Below, piece after piece: positions 20,901 to 29,954 of a stretch of 64,000 nucleotides of DNA. Within the stretch, counting starts at the first letter, position 1, and each line of letters opens with the position of its first letter. Position numbers and translations under genes: made by a program. The DNA is from Foetidibacter luteolus (GTDB taxonomy: Bacteria > Bacteroidota > Bacteroidia > Chitinophagales > Chitinophagaceae), in NCBI RefSeq assembly GCF_009650435.1, contig NZ_VVIP01000065.1:62001-126000 (forward strand). The letters run 5' to 3'. The notes beneath the pieces are model-generated. The model saw only the letters and a program-made list of their open reading frames with translations, made no database searches and was not told the DNA's origin.

Positions 20901-21272
20901 GACGTAAGCGGCATGAGCTATGCCGAAGCCGTATCCAAAGGTTTAACAAAACCTATGTCCGCAGCAGCTTACTATGATGGTATTGCAAGCTGGGGTACAG
21001 GTATCCGGGAATACTCTGTTTTCGAAAACTCATGGGTATCATTGAGGGAAGTTTCTGTTGGCTATAATTTGCCCAAAAAGTTCACTTCAAAAATTAAGTT
21101 TTCGAGTTTAAGGGTTAGCCTGGTTGGCCGCAACCTTGTTTACCTGTACAACAATGCGAAAGACAACATCAACCCCGAAAGCATATTCAGCAGCAGGGCA
21201 GGCGCATTTGCGGAATACGGTGGTCTTCCGTTTATCAGAAGCTATGGCTTTACAGTAAATGCCGGATTCTAA
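17949..21272 (+). CDS. SusC/RagA-type TonB-linked outer-membrane transporter
   Basis: Outer-membrane TonB-dependent importer of 1,107 residues, full length for SusC. It has a signal peptide (to about residue 22), an N-terminal carboxypeptidase-regulatory-like domain (about 27-110), the ELNEVVVTGFGA segment that precedes the plug, a plug (LQGKVAGV...RIRGNTSI...PLFVIDGV) and a 22-strand barrel ending in an aromatic residue (TVNAGF). It lacks an STN domain, so it should not signal through an anti-sigma factor. It is paired with the SusD-like gene 25 bases downstream. The substrate is unknown; there is no glycan hydrolase in the locus. Confidence 0.96.
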   Translation: MKKTKGLMLLLLLCIGSIFAFGQGKRTVLGAVRDSTGNGVPGVTITVKGTKVSGTSDGQGNFKIVAPLSNPVLVFSSIGFQAQEVEVNSDDFLAVTLVGSTTELNEVVVTGFGARKSTRKITYAVTEVKGEDLSRTNTPNIVNALQGKVAGVMINQGAGGPSSSSRIRIRGNTSIISNNTQPLFVIDGVLIRPGVSGADSWGDARDFGNELKNLNPDDYESLTVLKGSAATALYGSDGQYGVVLITTKKGKVRKGVGVTFSHSQTFEKAYRLPDFQNEYGGGYDPFFVKGADGMNEVEPSLGPYYSFGPKFDGSTVRDADGRLIPWKANNLLDLFQTGKFYNTNVAVEGGSERTTFRFAYTNTKNNSVMPNNSFKRDVFTLRATQKLSSFLNLDASASYATSYSLNPILQGGNSNPLFRLAYSNSRHYDIGYNSTNYIDTINGGRWGTTVANPSPYLRGSMTGVFWSYYQNNVSRREDNLRANLDITATITPWLSLLVRGNVNTINTTDETKNRGDGRAFRVGGYYRLAQSSSKTGRLQAVLSASKEITNDIDGSLSIGGETNRNLGGYYSNSNTNGGFKIADIYAISNSVNAASGDAGRNAVSRLDAVYMYGDATWRDLVTMSFSLRNDWNSNLVYPDGHGDFSYIYPSVGLSYIFSESLKKSSAFGFLSYGKLRGSLGYTGSGPDIYKTSDGFGYTLNGNYTNPDGSLVPRYGLSSLNLGNQNLKPQRTRELEFGAEMKFLNNRLGIDIAWYKKNTFNQVIGLPAPSESGLSSIVLNAGNIQNQGIEISLTGSPVRSKNFQWNTTVNFTRNRNKIIDIGKEYGVNTYTLDLAFGADVQSQAIVGKDYGTIVSGYAYALVQDKGSPNYGKKLLKQNGVFWRSQDIGQGQREIGSMMEKFLMTNIHEFRYKDFSLFVQADAKVGGMMASATHQYGSQYGSFKSTLFGRDAAHGGVEWVDDEGRTRNDGIIPDGVFSDGIQLNGVDVSGMSYAEAVSKGLTKPMSAAAYYDGIASWGTGIREYSVFENSWVSLREVSVGYNLPKKFTSKIKFSSLRVSLVGRNLVYLYNNAKDNINPESIFSSRAGAFAEYGGLPFIRSYGFTVNAGF

Positions 21273-21297
21273 TTACTTACCTATTTAACTGATTTGC

Positions 21298-22959
21298 ATG
21301 AAAAAGAAAAAATATCTCATATATGGTGCAATGTTCCTGCTACTTGGGAACAGTTGTAAAAAAGCTGATTTTGTAGAGGACAATACTAATCCTAACATAT
21401 TGTACGGAATAGAGCCACAGGAACAGTTTTTAAATACGGCTATCCAGATACACGGCCAAGACTTCGAGGCTTTCTATGATTCCTACCGCAGAATAATGCC
21501 GTGGATGCAAATGAACACTGCTCAAAACGGAAATGCCAAAACCTTTCTAAATGATGTAGGTAACTTTAATTCCCGTTATGGTATCTTCTACCCTACCTTG
21601 GGAGCGCAAATAGCAGACTTAAATGCACTCATCGCTCTAAAGCCTGAATCTGAACGTCCTGCTTATGTTCACATGGCAGCAATTGCGGAAATAGTAAAAA
21701 GCTACTATGGGTTTTACGTTTCTGACATAAACGGTAGCCTGGCTTACAGCGAAGCTTTCCAGGGCCGCTACGGAGGAACACTCACTCCAAAATACGAATC
21801 GCAACAGGAGCTTTTCCAAATTTTTGAAACCAAGTTAAAAGAATCCATTGCAACACTAAAGGCCACTCAGCCGGTAACGCAGGTATCACTTGGTAATAAC
21901 GACCTCTGGTTTAAGGGTGAGGCTGTAAAATGGGTGCGGGTTGCCAATGCCCTTCGCTTAAGAATCGCCATGCGACTGTTAAAAAGGGATGAAGCAACAG
22001 CTAAAGCAATCTTCGCTGATGTTCTGGCTGATGGCGAACAGATGGCCAGCAATGCAGATGGTTGGGTGTTGTATGCTGATGAAACGTTTACGTCCGGCGG
22101 TAACTGGGACATAACTACGTTCAGGGCTCCCAAGCCGACAGTTGATTTTATGCTAAAAAATAGCGACCCAAGGGTTAGGCTCTATTACCAGCCTAATAAC
22201 TATTCCGAAGAAAACTTTGAAATAGCCAAAGACTCTGGCCTTTATCCGGCAAACGCTGTCTGGAATCCTAACCAATATGTCGGTGCTCCCATTAGCCCGG
22301 ATGATGCCACAGGAGCTTATCAATCCTGGTTTACTGTAAAAAGAGTTTCTGCCAGCCTTAGCCTTGATACGCTTTCTTTTTTAAATTACCGCATGTGGCA
22401 ACCGGCTAATAATGGCGGGGATGGTGTAGTTACACTTCCTTTGATTACCTATGCAGATTATTGCTTTATGAGAGCAGAAATTGCGGCCCGGGGCTTAGCC
22501 TCAGGCAATGCCGAAGAATGGTATAATAAGGGTATTGAAGCCTCCATCACTTTTTTCGATAATGCAGGCTCTATAGCAAAGTTGGCAAATTACCGGCAGT
22601 TAAGCGCCGACGAAATTGACAACTACAAAAATGCGGCCGACGTAAAATTTAATGCTGCCAAGGCTGTTGAACAAATAGCTATTCAACAGTACATTAATTT
22701 TTACAAGCAACCTAACGAAGCATGGGCTTTGTTTAAACGTACTGGCATACCCAACAAAAACACAGCTTTGGCCAATGTTGACCTGATTATAGATGCAAGC
22801 GTAAGGCAAATACCCCGCCGTGCAGCTCTTTCTATCCCTGCAGCTACGGATCTTAATGCCGCCAACAAACAGGCAGCTTTAGACGCTATGGCGCAGGATG
22901 CCGACTTTGGCTCTGGCCCAACAGACCTCTTCGGCCGTGTTTGGTGGGATAAAAAATAA
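21298..22959 (+). CDS. SusD/RagB-family outer-membrane lipoprotein (SusD-like_2 type)
   Basis: Surface lipoprotein that caps the SusC barrel and binds substrate. It has 553 residues and a lipobox LLLGNSC with lipidation Cys20. The C-terminal half has the tetratricopeptide-like helices (YADYCFMRAEIAARG; AIQQYINFYKQPNEAWALFKRTG) typical of the SusD-like_2 subgroup. It follows SusC directly and a strong terminator follows it, so SusCD can be transcribed alone. Confidence 0.94.
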   Translation: MKKKKYLIYGAMFLLLGNSCKKADFVEDNTNPNILYGIEPQEQFLNTAIQIHGQDFEAFYDSYRRIMPWMQMNTAQNGNAKTFLNDVGNFNSRYGIFYPTLGAQIADLNALIALKPESERPAYVHMAAIAEIVKSYYGFYVSDINGSLAYSEAFQGRYGGTLTPKYESQQELFQIFETKLKESIATLKATQPVTQVSLGNNDLWFKGEAVKWVRVANALRLRIAMRLLKRDEATAKAIFADVLADGEQMASNADGWVLYADETFTSGGNWDITTFRAPKPTVDFMLKNSDPRVRLYYQPNNYSEENFEIAKDSGLYPANAVWNPNQYVGAPISPDDATGAYQSWFTVKRVSASLSLDTLSFLNYRMWQPANNGGDGVVTLPLITYADYCFMRAEIAARGLASGNAEEWYNKGIEASITFFDNAGSIAKLANYRQLSADEIDNYKNAADVKFNAAKAVEQIAIQQYINFYKQPNEAWALFKRTGIPNKNTALANVDLIIDASVRQIPRRAALSIPAATDLNAANKQAALDAMAQDADFGSGPTDLFGRVWWDKK

Positions 22960-22978
22960 TCTCTTGTTTCTTCTTCAT

Positions 22979-23015
22979 AAACTCCAGGCTGCCTTTAGCC
23001 TGGAGTTTATTTTTT
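22979..23015 (+). terminator. Rho-independent terminator after SusD
   Basis: A 12-bp perfect stem AAACTCCAGGCT/AGCCTGGAGTTT with a 6-nt loop, followed by ATTTTTT, about 20 bases after the stop. It separates SusCD from the enzyme genes. Confidence 0.9.
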
Positions 23016-23023
23016 CATAACTT

Positions 23024-23644
23024 ATGCGATATTTGAAACCGAACATGTGCTGTAAAAAAAGTTATATTATCCTTTTTCTTTTAACGCTTATCCAAACGGT
23101 GTCCCCGGCACAGAACGATTCTGTTTTTAATACCAAAACCATATCCGCTGTTACTCTCATCAACACCAGCCCGCAAAAAAACATCCAACTTCAAAACGCA
23201 TTTTCTACCCCCTTAACATTATTCTTTTTTCTTTCGCCTGAGTGCCCTTTATGCAAGGATTACTCTGCAACTATGAACAGTCTGCAACAACAGTATGGCG
23301 ATAAAATGACAGTATATGGCATTGTTCCTGGCAAGGCTTATTCAGCCGCTGAGGTAAAAGCATTTGCAGAACAATACCATTTTAGCTTTCCCCTGCTTAT
23401 TGATAAGCAACAACAGCTATCAAAATATCTAAACGCTTCAGTTACACCTGAAGCCATCCTGCTCAACAATCACCAACAGCTCGTATATAAAGGCGCGATA
23501 GATAACCTGCTTGAAGGCCTTGGCAAACGCCGGGTTAAAGCAACAGCAAACTATCTGCAAAATGCTATTTCCCAAACACTCAGCCACCAACCGGTGGCTA
23601 TTAAAAGAACCAAGGCCACCGGCTGCAAAATAAACAACTACTAA
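23024..23644 (+). CDS. Exported redoxin-domain protein
   Basis: A 206-residue thioredoxin-fold protein with a signal peptide (hydrophobic run near 14-29) and the active-site-like motif CPLC in FFFLSPECPLCKDYS. The tail has a TKATGCKI motif which, as I recall, marks redoxins that accompany PHM-like monooxygenases. It ends one base before the next gene, so the two are translationally coupled. It probably acts in the periplasm, perhaps supplying electrons or maturing the cytochrome/copper site of its neighbour; that is inference. An ATG at residue 8 (23045) is an alternative start that gives a tidier signal peptide. Confidence 0.8.
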   Translation: MRYLKPNMCCKKSYIILFLLTLIQTVSPAQNDSVFNTKTISAVTLINTSPQKNIQLQNAFSTPLTLFFFLSPECPLCKDYSATMNSLQQQYGDKMTVYGIVPGKAYSAAEVKAFAEQYHFSFPLLIDKQQQLSKYLNASVTPEAILLNNHQQLVYKGAIDNLLEGLGKRRVKATANYLQNAISQTLSHQPVAIKRTKATGCKINNY

Positions 23645-23645
23645 A

Positions 23646-24959
23646 ATGAAGAAACTACTTGTAATAAGTTTTTTGCTGGTTTGTGCGACAAGTATTTTGG
23701 CGCAGGAGGTTACTTATTACAAAGATGTACAGCCCATTATTGCAGGGAAATGTGCCCCCTGCCACCGCCCGGGCGAAGCAGGCCCTTTTTCGCTTCTTAC
23801 GTATGACGATGTTGCCAGGCGGGCTTCCTTTATCAAGGATGTTGTTCAAAGCCGCTACATGCCACCTTGGCGTGCCGATAACAAGTATGTTCATTTTGCC
23901 AATGACCGCTCTTTATCGCAAAAAGAAATTGATGTAATTGTGAAATGGGTGAATAATAAAGCACCAGAAGGCAAGCAAGTTGCTAAGCCTGCAGTATCAA
24001 AACCTATGCTGGAAGGAACCCAGTACAGCCGGCAGCCCGATATGGTTCTTAAAATGACTGACAGTTTTTTGGTAAAAGGTGATGGTGGTGAAAGGTTCAT
24101 CGTATTCAAAATTCCTTTTGAATTGGCGGATACTGCCAATGTAGAAGCCATAGAATTTTTAAGCAACAACCGCAAACTGGTACATCATGTTAACTACGCG
24201 GTGCATGCTGTGCCCGATACGGCTGTTGACCTGTACAAAACCGACGCCTTCATTAATCTCACAGATGATGACCGGAAAAAATTTGACCAATACCAACCTT
24301 ACCGGAAAACAATCACGTACTATGGCGGATGGATACCAGGTACCACTTACGAATCATATCCTAAGGACTTTGGCTGGGTTATGCCCAAGCGTGGTGTTAT
24401 TTTAATGACTGTTCACTTTGCGCCAGGCACCGTAGACCAAAACAGTCTTAACGGCATAAACCTTTTCTTCAAAAAAACACCCATTGCCCGCAAGGTTAAG
24501 GTTATCAGCTTTGGCTCTGGCGGCATTGGCGAAAAAGATATCACGCCAACTTTTTTTATTAAGGCCAATGAAAAGAAAAGTTTCTCGCTGGATGTTATGA
24601 ACCCCAGTGAAGATTTTTCCATCATGTACGTGTGGCCGCACATGCATTATATAGGCAAAGAATATAAGGCGTATATCATCAAGCCCGGCGGCGATACGGT
24701 TAGGTTGGTGCATATACCAGACTGGGATTTTCGCTGGCAGGAAATCTACCGTTTTCCAAAACTGGTAAGGGCGCCCAAAGGCTCGGTTATTCATATTGAA
24801 GGTTTGTACGACAATACTGCGTCCAACCCATTCAATCCGCATAACCCGCCGCAAACAGTATGGTCGTTTGGCGATATGCAGTCAACCAACGAAATGCTAA
24901 CGTTAATGATGGTGTTTTTGCCATACAAACAGGGGGATGAGAAAGTAAGCCTGGAATAG
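23646..24959 (+). CDS. Cytochrome c-like / PHM-type copper monooxygenase fusion
   Basis: Exported protein of 437 residues. After a signal peptide (to about 19) comes a small haem-binding region with CAPCH (Cys36, Cys39, His40) and the candidate axial ligand in YMPPW (Met72). The rest follows the type II copper ascorbate-dependent monooxygenase plan: His180-His181 and His257 for the first copper, His332-x-His334 and Met417 (in TNEML) for the second. All ligands that I can match to peptidylglycine monooxygenase are present. The reaction should be C-H hydroxylation with O2; the substrate is unknown. It is coupled to the redoxin upstream. Confidence 0.82.
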   Translation: MKKLLVISFLLVCATSILAQEVTYYKDVQPIIAGKCAPCHRPGEAGPFSLLTYDDVARRASFIKDVVQSRYMPPWRADNKYVHFANDRSLSQKEIDVIVKWVNNKAPEGKQVAKPAVSKPMLEGTQYSRQPDMVLKMTDSFLVKGDGGERFIVFKIPFELADTANVEAIEFLSNNRKLVHHVNYAVHAVPDTAVDLYKTDAFINLTDDDRKKFDQYQPYRKTITYYGGWIPGTTYESYPKDFGWVMPKRGVILMTVHFAPGTVDQNSLNGINLFFKKTPIARKVKVISFGSGGIGEKDITPTFFIKANEKKSFSLDVMNPSEDFSIMYVWPHMHYIGKEYKAYIIKPGGDTVRLVHIPDWDFRWQEIYRFPKLVRAPKGSVIHIEGLYDNTASNPFNPHNPPQTVWSFGDMQSTNEMLTLMMVFLPYKQGDEKVSLE

Positions 24960-24965
24960 TTTTTT

Positions 24966-25214
24966 TGATACGGGCTTTATCTTTCATGGCATCGTTCCTT
25001 GCGTCGCAAGCACTTCATCGTTTGGTTAGTATGGCATCTGCAGTTCGCTGCACAAGCCTTATCCTGTTGTTCTAAGCTCTTGCTATAAAAAAGCATACAA
25101 GAACAACGGGCTGCCAAAAAAGGATGCGGAACGATGCCCATTGATATACAGATGAATCCCGAAGTTTCGGGACGACGCAAGGAACGATGCTACGAAGGCC
25201 ATAGCTGGCATCAG
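24966..25214. repeat. Repeat family 1, two copies in inverted orientation
   Basis: Left copy 24966-25020 (GATACGGGC...CATGGCATCGTTCCTTGCGTCGCAAGCACTTCATC) and right copy 25129-25214, its inverse, ending AGCTGGCATCAG. The two bracket about 110 bases without a gene, like the ends of a small non-autonomous element. The right copy contains an extra hairpin CCCGAAGTTTCGGG. Confidence 0.8.
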
Positions 25215-25260
25215 AAAGTCAACCAAAGCCCTTCAACAAACTTAAACCCCAATAACACGA

Positions 25261-28200
25261 ATGATTAAAACAGCCTTTAGCTTATTAGCCTGCTTTATTG
25301 CTGTGCTTGTAACAGCTCAAAAAACGGCGCCGCTTTTTACTTTAATGGAAGAAAAGCAAACCGGAGTTGTGTTTTTAAATGAAATTAAAGAAGACGACTC
25401 GCTGCACGTAATGCGTTATGAGTACCTCTACAACGGCGCGGGTGTGGGCATTGCAGATTTTAATAACGACGGGTGGAATGATATCTTTTTTTCGGGCACT
25501 ACTACGCCTAATAAGCTTTTCTTAAATAAACAGAATTTTCAGTTTACAGATGTTACAAAACAAGCCGAGGTTGCAGGCAATGGCACCTGGGCAACCGGCG
25601 TAAGCATTGCCGATGTTAACGGAGATGGTTTATGGGACATTTATGTTTGCCACTCCGGCTATTACCATAACCCGCAACAATTAAGCAACGAGTTATATAT
25701 TAACCAGGGCGTACAAAACAATGTGCCTGTATTTAAGGAAATGGCTGCCGCTTATGGATTAGATGCTCCAGGTACACAATCTACGCAGGCAGCTTTTTTT
25801 GATTACGATAATGATGGCGACCTGGATATGTTTTTGCTAAACCATTCTAATCACTCTATTGACCCTTTTCTTAACACGCGGAAAATAAGGGCAACTCCCA
25901 ATTTCAATTTCGGAAACAGGCTCTTTCGTAATGACAGGGACGCTAATGGAAACATGCATTTTACCGATGTTACTTTGGCGGCGGGCATTATCAACAATGC
26001 CATCAACTTTGGCCTTAGCGTTACTATAAGCGATGTTAACCGGGATGGCTGGCCGGATATTTACACCACCAGCGATTATACGGAAAGAGATTGCTTTTAC
26101 ATTAATAACCGCAACGGAACTTTTACTGAATCATTAAGCAAATCTTTCACCCATATTTCAAAGTATTCCATGGGCGCCGATATAGCGGACTATAACAACG
26201 ACGGCAGGCCGGATGTATTTACACTGGATATGCTGCCGGAGGATAACCACCGCCAGAAGTTATTGAAGGGCCCTGATGAATACGATAAATATCACCTGCT
26301 GCTGGATAGTGGTTATTACCATCAGCAAATGCGTAACATGCTGCAATTGAACGAAGGGCAGGATATGATGGGCAATACCCGGTTTAGTGAGATTGGCCAA
26401 TTGGCTGGCGTATCTAACACAGACTGGAGCTGGGCGGGTTTGTTTGCTGATTTTGACAACGATGGCTGGAAAGACCTGTTTATAAGCAACGGTTACCTGC
26501 GGGATTTTACAGATATGGATTTTTTAAAGTACACCGTAGCCGATGCAAAGATTGCCGCTGCGAAAGAAGGCCATCAAAACTTCCAGACTTTTGACCTGGT
26601 AAGAAAGATGCCCTCGAACAAATTGAACAATTATATTTTTCAGAATAACCACCAACTTGGTTTTAGCAATATGACCAGGGAATGGGGCTTTGAAAAACCC
26701 AGTGTTTCGAATGCCGCGGCCTATGCAGACCTGGACAATGATGGTGACCTTGACCTTGTAATTTGTAATAACAATGAACCAGCTTTACTCTATCGCAATA
26801 ACACGAATACTTCGAGGCCTGTACACTTTGTTAAACTGCGCCTTAGTGGCGAAGGAGCTAACGCAAAAGCCTTTGGCGCAACAGTAACCATAACAACATC
26901 AGATGGCAAAACACAATACCAGGAATTGTACCCGGTACGTGGTTATCAGTCAACCGTTGCACCGGAACTGTTATTTGGTTTAAGCAACCAGCAAACCCTG
27001 CAGCAAATAAAGATTGTATGGTCCGGCAAAAAGGAAACGCTGCTAACCAACATTAAAGTTGATACGATTCTTAACATACAGCAAACAACGGCTTCAATAA
27101 CAACTTCAACAGCCCGGGCCAGCCAGCCGTTTTTTCAGGATGTAACGTCAGCATCCGGCCTGCATTTCAGGCATACTGAAAACGATTTTGTTGATTTTAA
27201 AGATGAGGTATTGCTGCCATACCAGCTATCCAAACAAGGCCCTGCAATGGCCAAGGCAGACGTTAACGGGGATGGCCTGGAAGACCTGTTTTTTGGCGGC
27301 GCCATCAATCAGCCGGGTATGCTTTTCCTGCAAAACGAGGGTGGCGATTTTCGTATAGCTGCATCTAACCCGTGGCTAATTGATTCGGCGAACGAGGATG
27401 TAAATGCTTTATTCTTCGATGCGGATAAAGATGGTGACCAGGACCTTTATGTGGTGAGTGGCGGAAACGAATATGGCGATGGCTCGCCGGAATATGCCGA
27501 CCGGCTTTATCTTAACGATGGCAAAGGGAATTTTCAAAAGGCAAATACCGCATTGCCCGATATGTTAAGCAGCAAGAAAGCTGTAGCAGCCGGTGATTTT
27601 GACAATGACGGCGACCTTGACTTATTTGTAGGGGGCCAAAGTATACCAGGCTCGTTTCCACTGGCGGCCAAAAGCTATCTGCTGCGCAACGACAGTAAAG
27701 ACGGCAACGTAACTTTTACTGATGTAACCACTGATATAACCAATAACCTGCGTGAAGCAGGCATGGTTAATATAGCTCAGTGGGTTGACCTTGATAATGA
27801 CAACTATCCAGAACTGCTGATCGGCGGCGACTGGATGAACATCTTGCTTTTTAAGAATACTAAAGGCAGGTTAGAAGATATTTCTAAAAAGGCCGGCATT
27901 GAACATTTGAGCGGCATGTGGTCTGCCATTAAAGCAACGGATATAGACGGAGACGGCGATACGGATTTTATTTTGGGCAACTGTGGCTACAACAACCAGT
28001 TTAAAGCAAGTAAAGAGCAGCCTGTTACTTTATATGCTTATGACTTTGATGATAATGGTACAATAGACCCCATCATGTGTTACTACATACAAGGCAAGAG
28101 TTATCCAATGGCGTCAAGGGACGAATTGCTGGACCAGGTAGTTCCTTTAAAAAAGAAGTTTGTGAAGTATAAAGATTATGCTGATGCAACGATAGAAAAG

Positions 28201-28623
28201 ATTTTTCCTTCAACTAAAATAAGCGATGCCCGTCAATACAAATGCAACGAACTGGCTTCAGGGATTTTGTACAATAACGGCAACCTGCAGTTTAGTTTTA
28301 CAGCTTTACCTATTGAAGCCCAGTTTTCCCGGGTGTATGGTGCTGTTGCTGATGATTTTGACAAAGACGGCATAAAAGACATTTTAATCAGCGGTAACTT
28401 TTTTCCTTACCGTGTGCAACTCGGCCGCTGTGATGCAGGCCTTGGCATGTTGCTCAAGGGTAATAGAGACAAAACTTTTACCGCAGTTGACCCAACCCTG
28501 AGCGGCTGTTATGCAGATGGCGACATAAGAGCTATGGATACATTGAAAAATAAATCCGGAGATACATTGATTATTATAGGTAAGAATGATGCTGCCGTTC
28601 AGGTTTTAAAACTAACTAAATGA
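25261..28623 (+). CDS. Large exported FG-GAP/VCBS repeat protein with ASPIC/UnbV domain (CRTAC1 type)
   Basis: A 1,120-residue secreted protein with a signal peptide (to about 19). Two blocks of FG-GAP/VCBS repeats, rich in calcium-type DxNxDGxxD loops (first near residue 65; then many such as DNDGDLD and DVNGDG), flank an ASPIC/UnbV domain whose GYQSTVAPELLFGL motif lies near 560. The expected fold is two beta-propellers. No enzyme residues are visible; surface binding or assembly is the likely job. Its stop overlaps the start of the haloperoxidase gene (ATGA), so the two are coupled. Confidence 0.88.
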   Translation: MIKTAFSLLACFIAVLVTAQKTAPLFTLMEEKQTGVVFLNEIKEDDSLHVMRYEYLYNGAGVGIADFNNDGWNDIFFSGTTTPNKLFLNKQNFQFTDVTKQAEVAGNGTWATGVSIADVNGDGLWDIYVCHSGYYHNPQQLSNELYINQGVQNNVPVFKEMAAAYGLDAPGTQSTQAAFFDYDNDGDLDMFLLNHSNHSIDPFLNTRKIRATPNFNFGNRLFRNDRDANGNMHFTDVTLAAGIINNAINFGLSVTISDVNRDGWPDIYTTSDYTERDCFYINNRNGTFTESLSKSFTHISKYSMGADIADYNNDGRPDVFTLDMLPEDNHRQKLLKGPDEYDKYHLLLDSGYYHQQMRNMLQLNEGQDMMGNTRFSEIGQLAGVSNTDWSWAGLFADFDNDGWKDLFISNGYLRDFTDMDFLKYTVADAKIAAAKEGHQNFQTFDLVRKMPSNKLNNYIFQNNHQLGFSNMTREWGFEKPSVSNAAAYADLDNDGDLDLVICNNNEPALLYRNNTNTSRPVHFVKLRLSGEGANAKAFGATVTITTSDGKTQYQELYPVRGYQSTVAPELLFGLSNQQTLQQIKIVWSGKKETLLTNIKVDTILNIQQTTASITTSTARASQPFFQDVTSASGLHFRHTENDFVDFKDEVLLPYQLSKQGPAMAKADVNGDGLEDLFFGGAINQPGMLFLQNEGGDFRIAASNPWLIDSANEDVNALFFDADKDGDQDLYVVSGGNEYGDGSPEYADRLYLNDGKGNFQKANTALPDMLSSKKAVAAGDFDNDGDLDLFVGGQSIPGSFPLAAKSYLLRNDSKDGNVTFTDVTTDITNNLREAGMVNIAQWVDLDNDNYPELLIGGDWMNILLFKNTKGRLEDISKKAGIEHLSGMWSAIKATDIDGDGDTDFILGNCGYNNQFKASKEQPVTLYAYDFDDNGTIDPIMCYYIQGKSYPMASRDELLDQVVPLKKKFVKYKDYADATIEKIFPSTKISDARQYKCNELASGILYNNGNLQFSFTALPIEAQFSRVYGAVADDFDKDGIKDILISGNFFPYRVQLGRCDAGLGMLLKGNRDKTFTAVDPTLSGCYADGDIRAMDTLKNKSGDTLIIIGKNDAAVQVLKLTK

Positions 28624-29945
28624 GGAAAAGATTTCTATTAATCGCGGTGGTCTTGTGTAACATCATTTTGTGCCAGGGACAAAACAATAATTTATCTGAT
28701 GAAGATGCCACAGCCCTGCACCGCTCCCAAAAAGCATTAACCGACGTGATCATCCACGATATTTTTTCCCCGCCCGTAGCTTCAAGAATTTATGTCTACG
28801 CGAATATTGCAGCTTATGAAGTGCTGGTACAGCAGTCTTCTTCCTATAAATCACTGCACGGCTTACTGAAAGATATGCCACAAACCCCGGCGCCGGTTAA
28901 GCCAGTATCTTCTTCTCTCGCCGCTGTATATGCTTTTATGATAACCGGGAAGCGGCTGGTATTTTCAGAGCCACTGCTGGAAGATTCGCTGCAAAACATA
29001 TTAGCGTATTTTAAAACGAAAGGGCTGAGTGAAACTGTGTACAGTGCCTCCCTTGCCTATGGACAACAGGTAGCAGATACCATTATGAGCTGGGTAATGA
29101 AAGACCAGTACAGGGAAACACGAAAACTGCGCCGCTACCGTTACAGTAAGCAGGAAGGCAAATGGATACCCACTCCCCCAGGCTATATTGACGCCGTAGA
29201 GCCTTACTGGAATAAAATAAGAACGCTGGTAATGGACTCCTGCAACCAGTTTCGCCCGGTGGCTGCATTAACATTCAGCAAGGAAAAAGGATCTGATTTT
29301 TACAACCAGGCGTACGAAGTATACGAAGCTGGTAATAAACTAACGGAAGAACAGAAGGCCGTGGCAAATTTCTGGGATTGTAACCCTTTCTTTCTGAATA
29401 CGGAAGGCCACCTGAATTTTGCTACCAAGAAAATCTCTCCCGGCGGGCATTGGATGTCCATCGCAGGCATCGTATCCCAAAACGTACATGCCGGTATTAT
29501 GAAGGCGTCTGCGGCCTACACGTTTACTGCAATCGCTTTGTTCGATGGCTTTATCAGTTGCTGGGATGAAAAATACCGCAGCAATGTGATAAGGCCGGAG
29601 ACTTACATCAACGCGTACATAGATGAATCCTGGCGGCCCATTTTACAAACTCCCCCTTTCCCGGAATATACCAGCGGGCATAGTGTGGTATCTACGGCGG
29701 CTTCAAAAGCACTTATTTTTCTGTACGGCGATAACATCGCCTTTGATGATTATACAGAAGTGGAGTTTGGCCTTCCGTCTAAACATTTCAATTCATTTTC
29801 ACAGGCTTGTAATGAAGCTGCTATTTCCAGGTTATACGGAGGTATTCATTACCGTGCCGCTATAGAAAATGGACAAAAACAAGGCGCACAAATCGGCAAT
29901 TATATTGTTCAACAAGTTTTACATAAAGCAATCATTCAGCATTAA
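28620..29945 (+). CDS. Vanadium-dependent haloperoxidase-like PAP2-superfamily enzyme
   Basis: Exported protein of 441 residues (signal peptide to about 20). The vanadate-binding set of the family is complete: Lys318-x6-Arg325-Pro326, then Ser352-Gly353-His354 in PEYTSGHSV, then Arg404 and His410 in SRLYGGIHYR. His410 would bind vanadium and His354 act as the acid/base. The family uses peroxide to oxidise halides, but related PAP2 proteins are phosphatases, so the halide reaction is not proven. The start overlaps the preceding gene by four bases and it is followed after 9 bases by a serine hydrolase gene. Confidence 0.88.
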   Translation: MRKRFLLIAVVLCNIILCQGQNNNLSDEDATALHRSQKALTDVIIHDIFSPPVASRIYVYANIAAYEVLVQQSSSYKSLHGLLKDMPQTPAPVKPVSSSLAAVYAFMITGKRLVFSEPLLEDSLQNILAYFKTKGLSETVYSASLAYGQQVADTIMSWVMKDQYRETRKLRRYRYSKQEGKWIPTPPGYIDAVEPYWNKIRTLVMDSCNQFRPVAALTFSKEKGSDFYNQAYEVYEAGNKLTEEQKAVANFWDCNPFFLNTEGHLNFATKKISPGGHWMSIAGIVSQNVHAGIMKASAAYTFTAIALFDGFISCWDEKYRSNVIRPETYINAYIDESWRPILQTPPFPEYTSGHSVVSTAASKALIFLYGDNIAFDDYTEVEFGLPSKHFNSFSQACNEAAISRLYGGIHYRAAIENGQKQGAQIGNYIVQQVLHKAIIQH

Positions 29946-29954
29946 AGCAAACCT

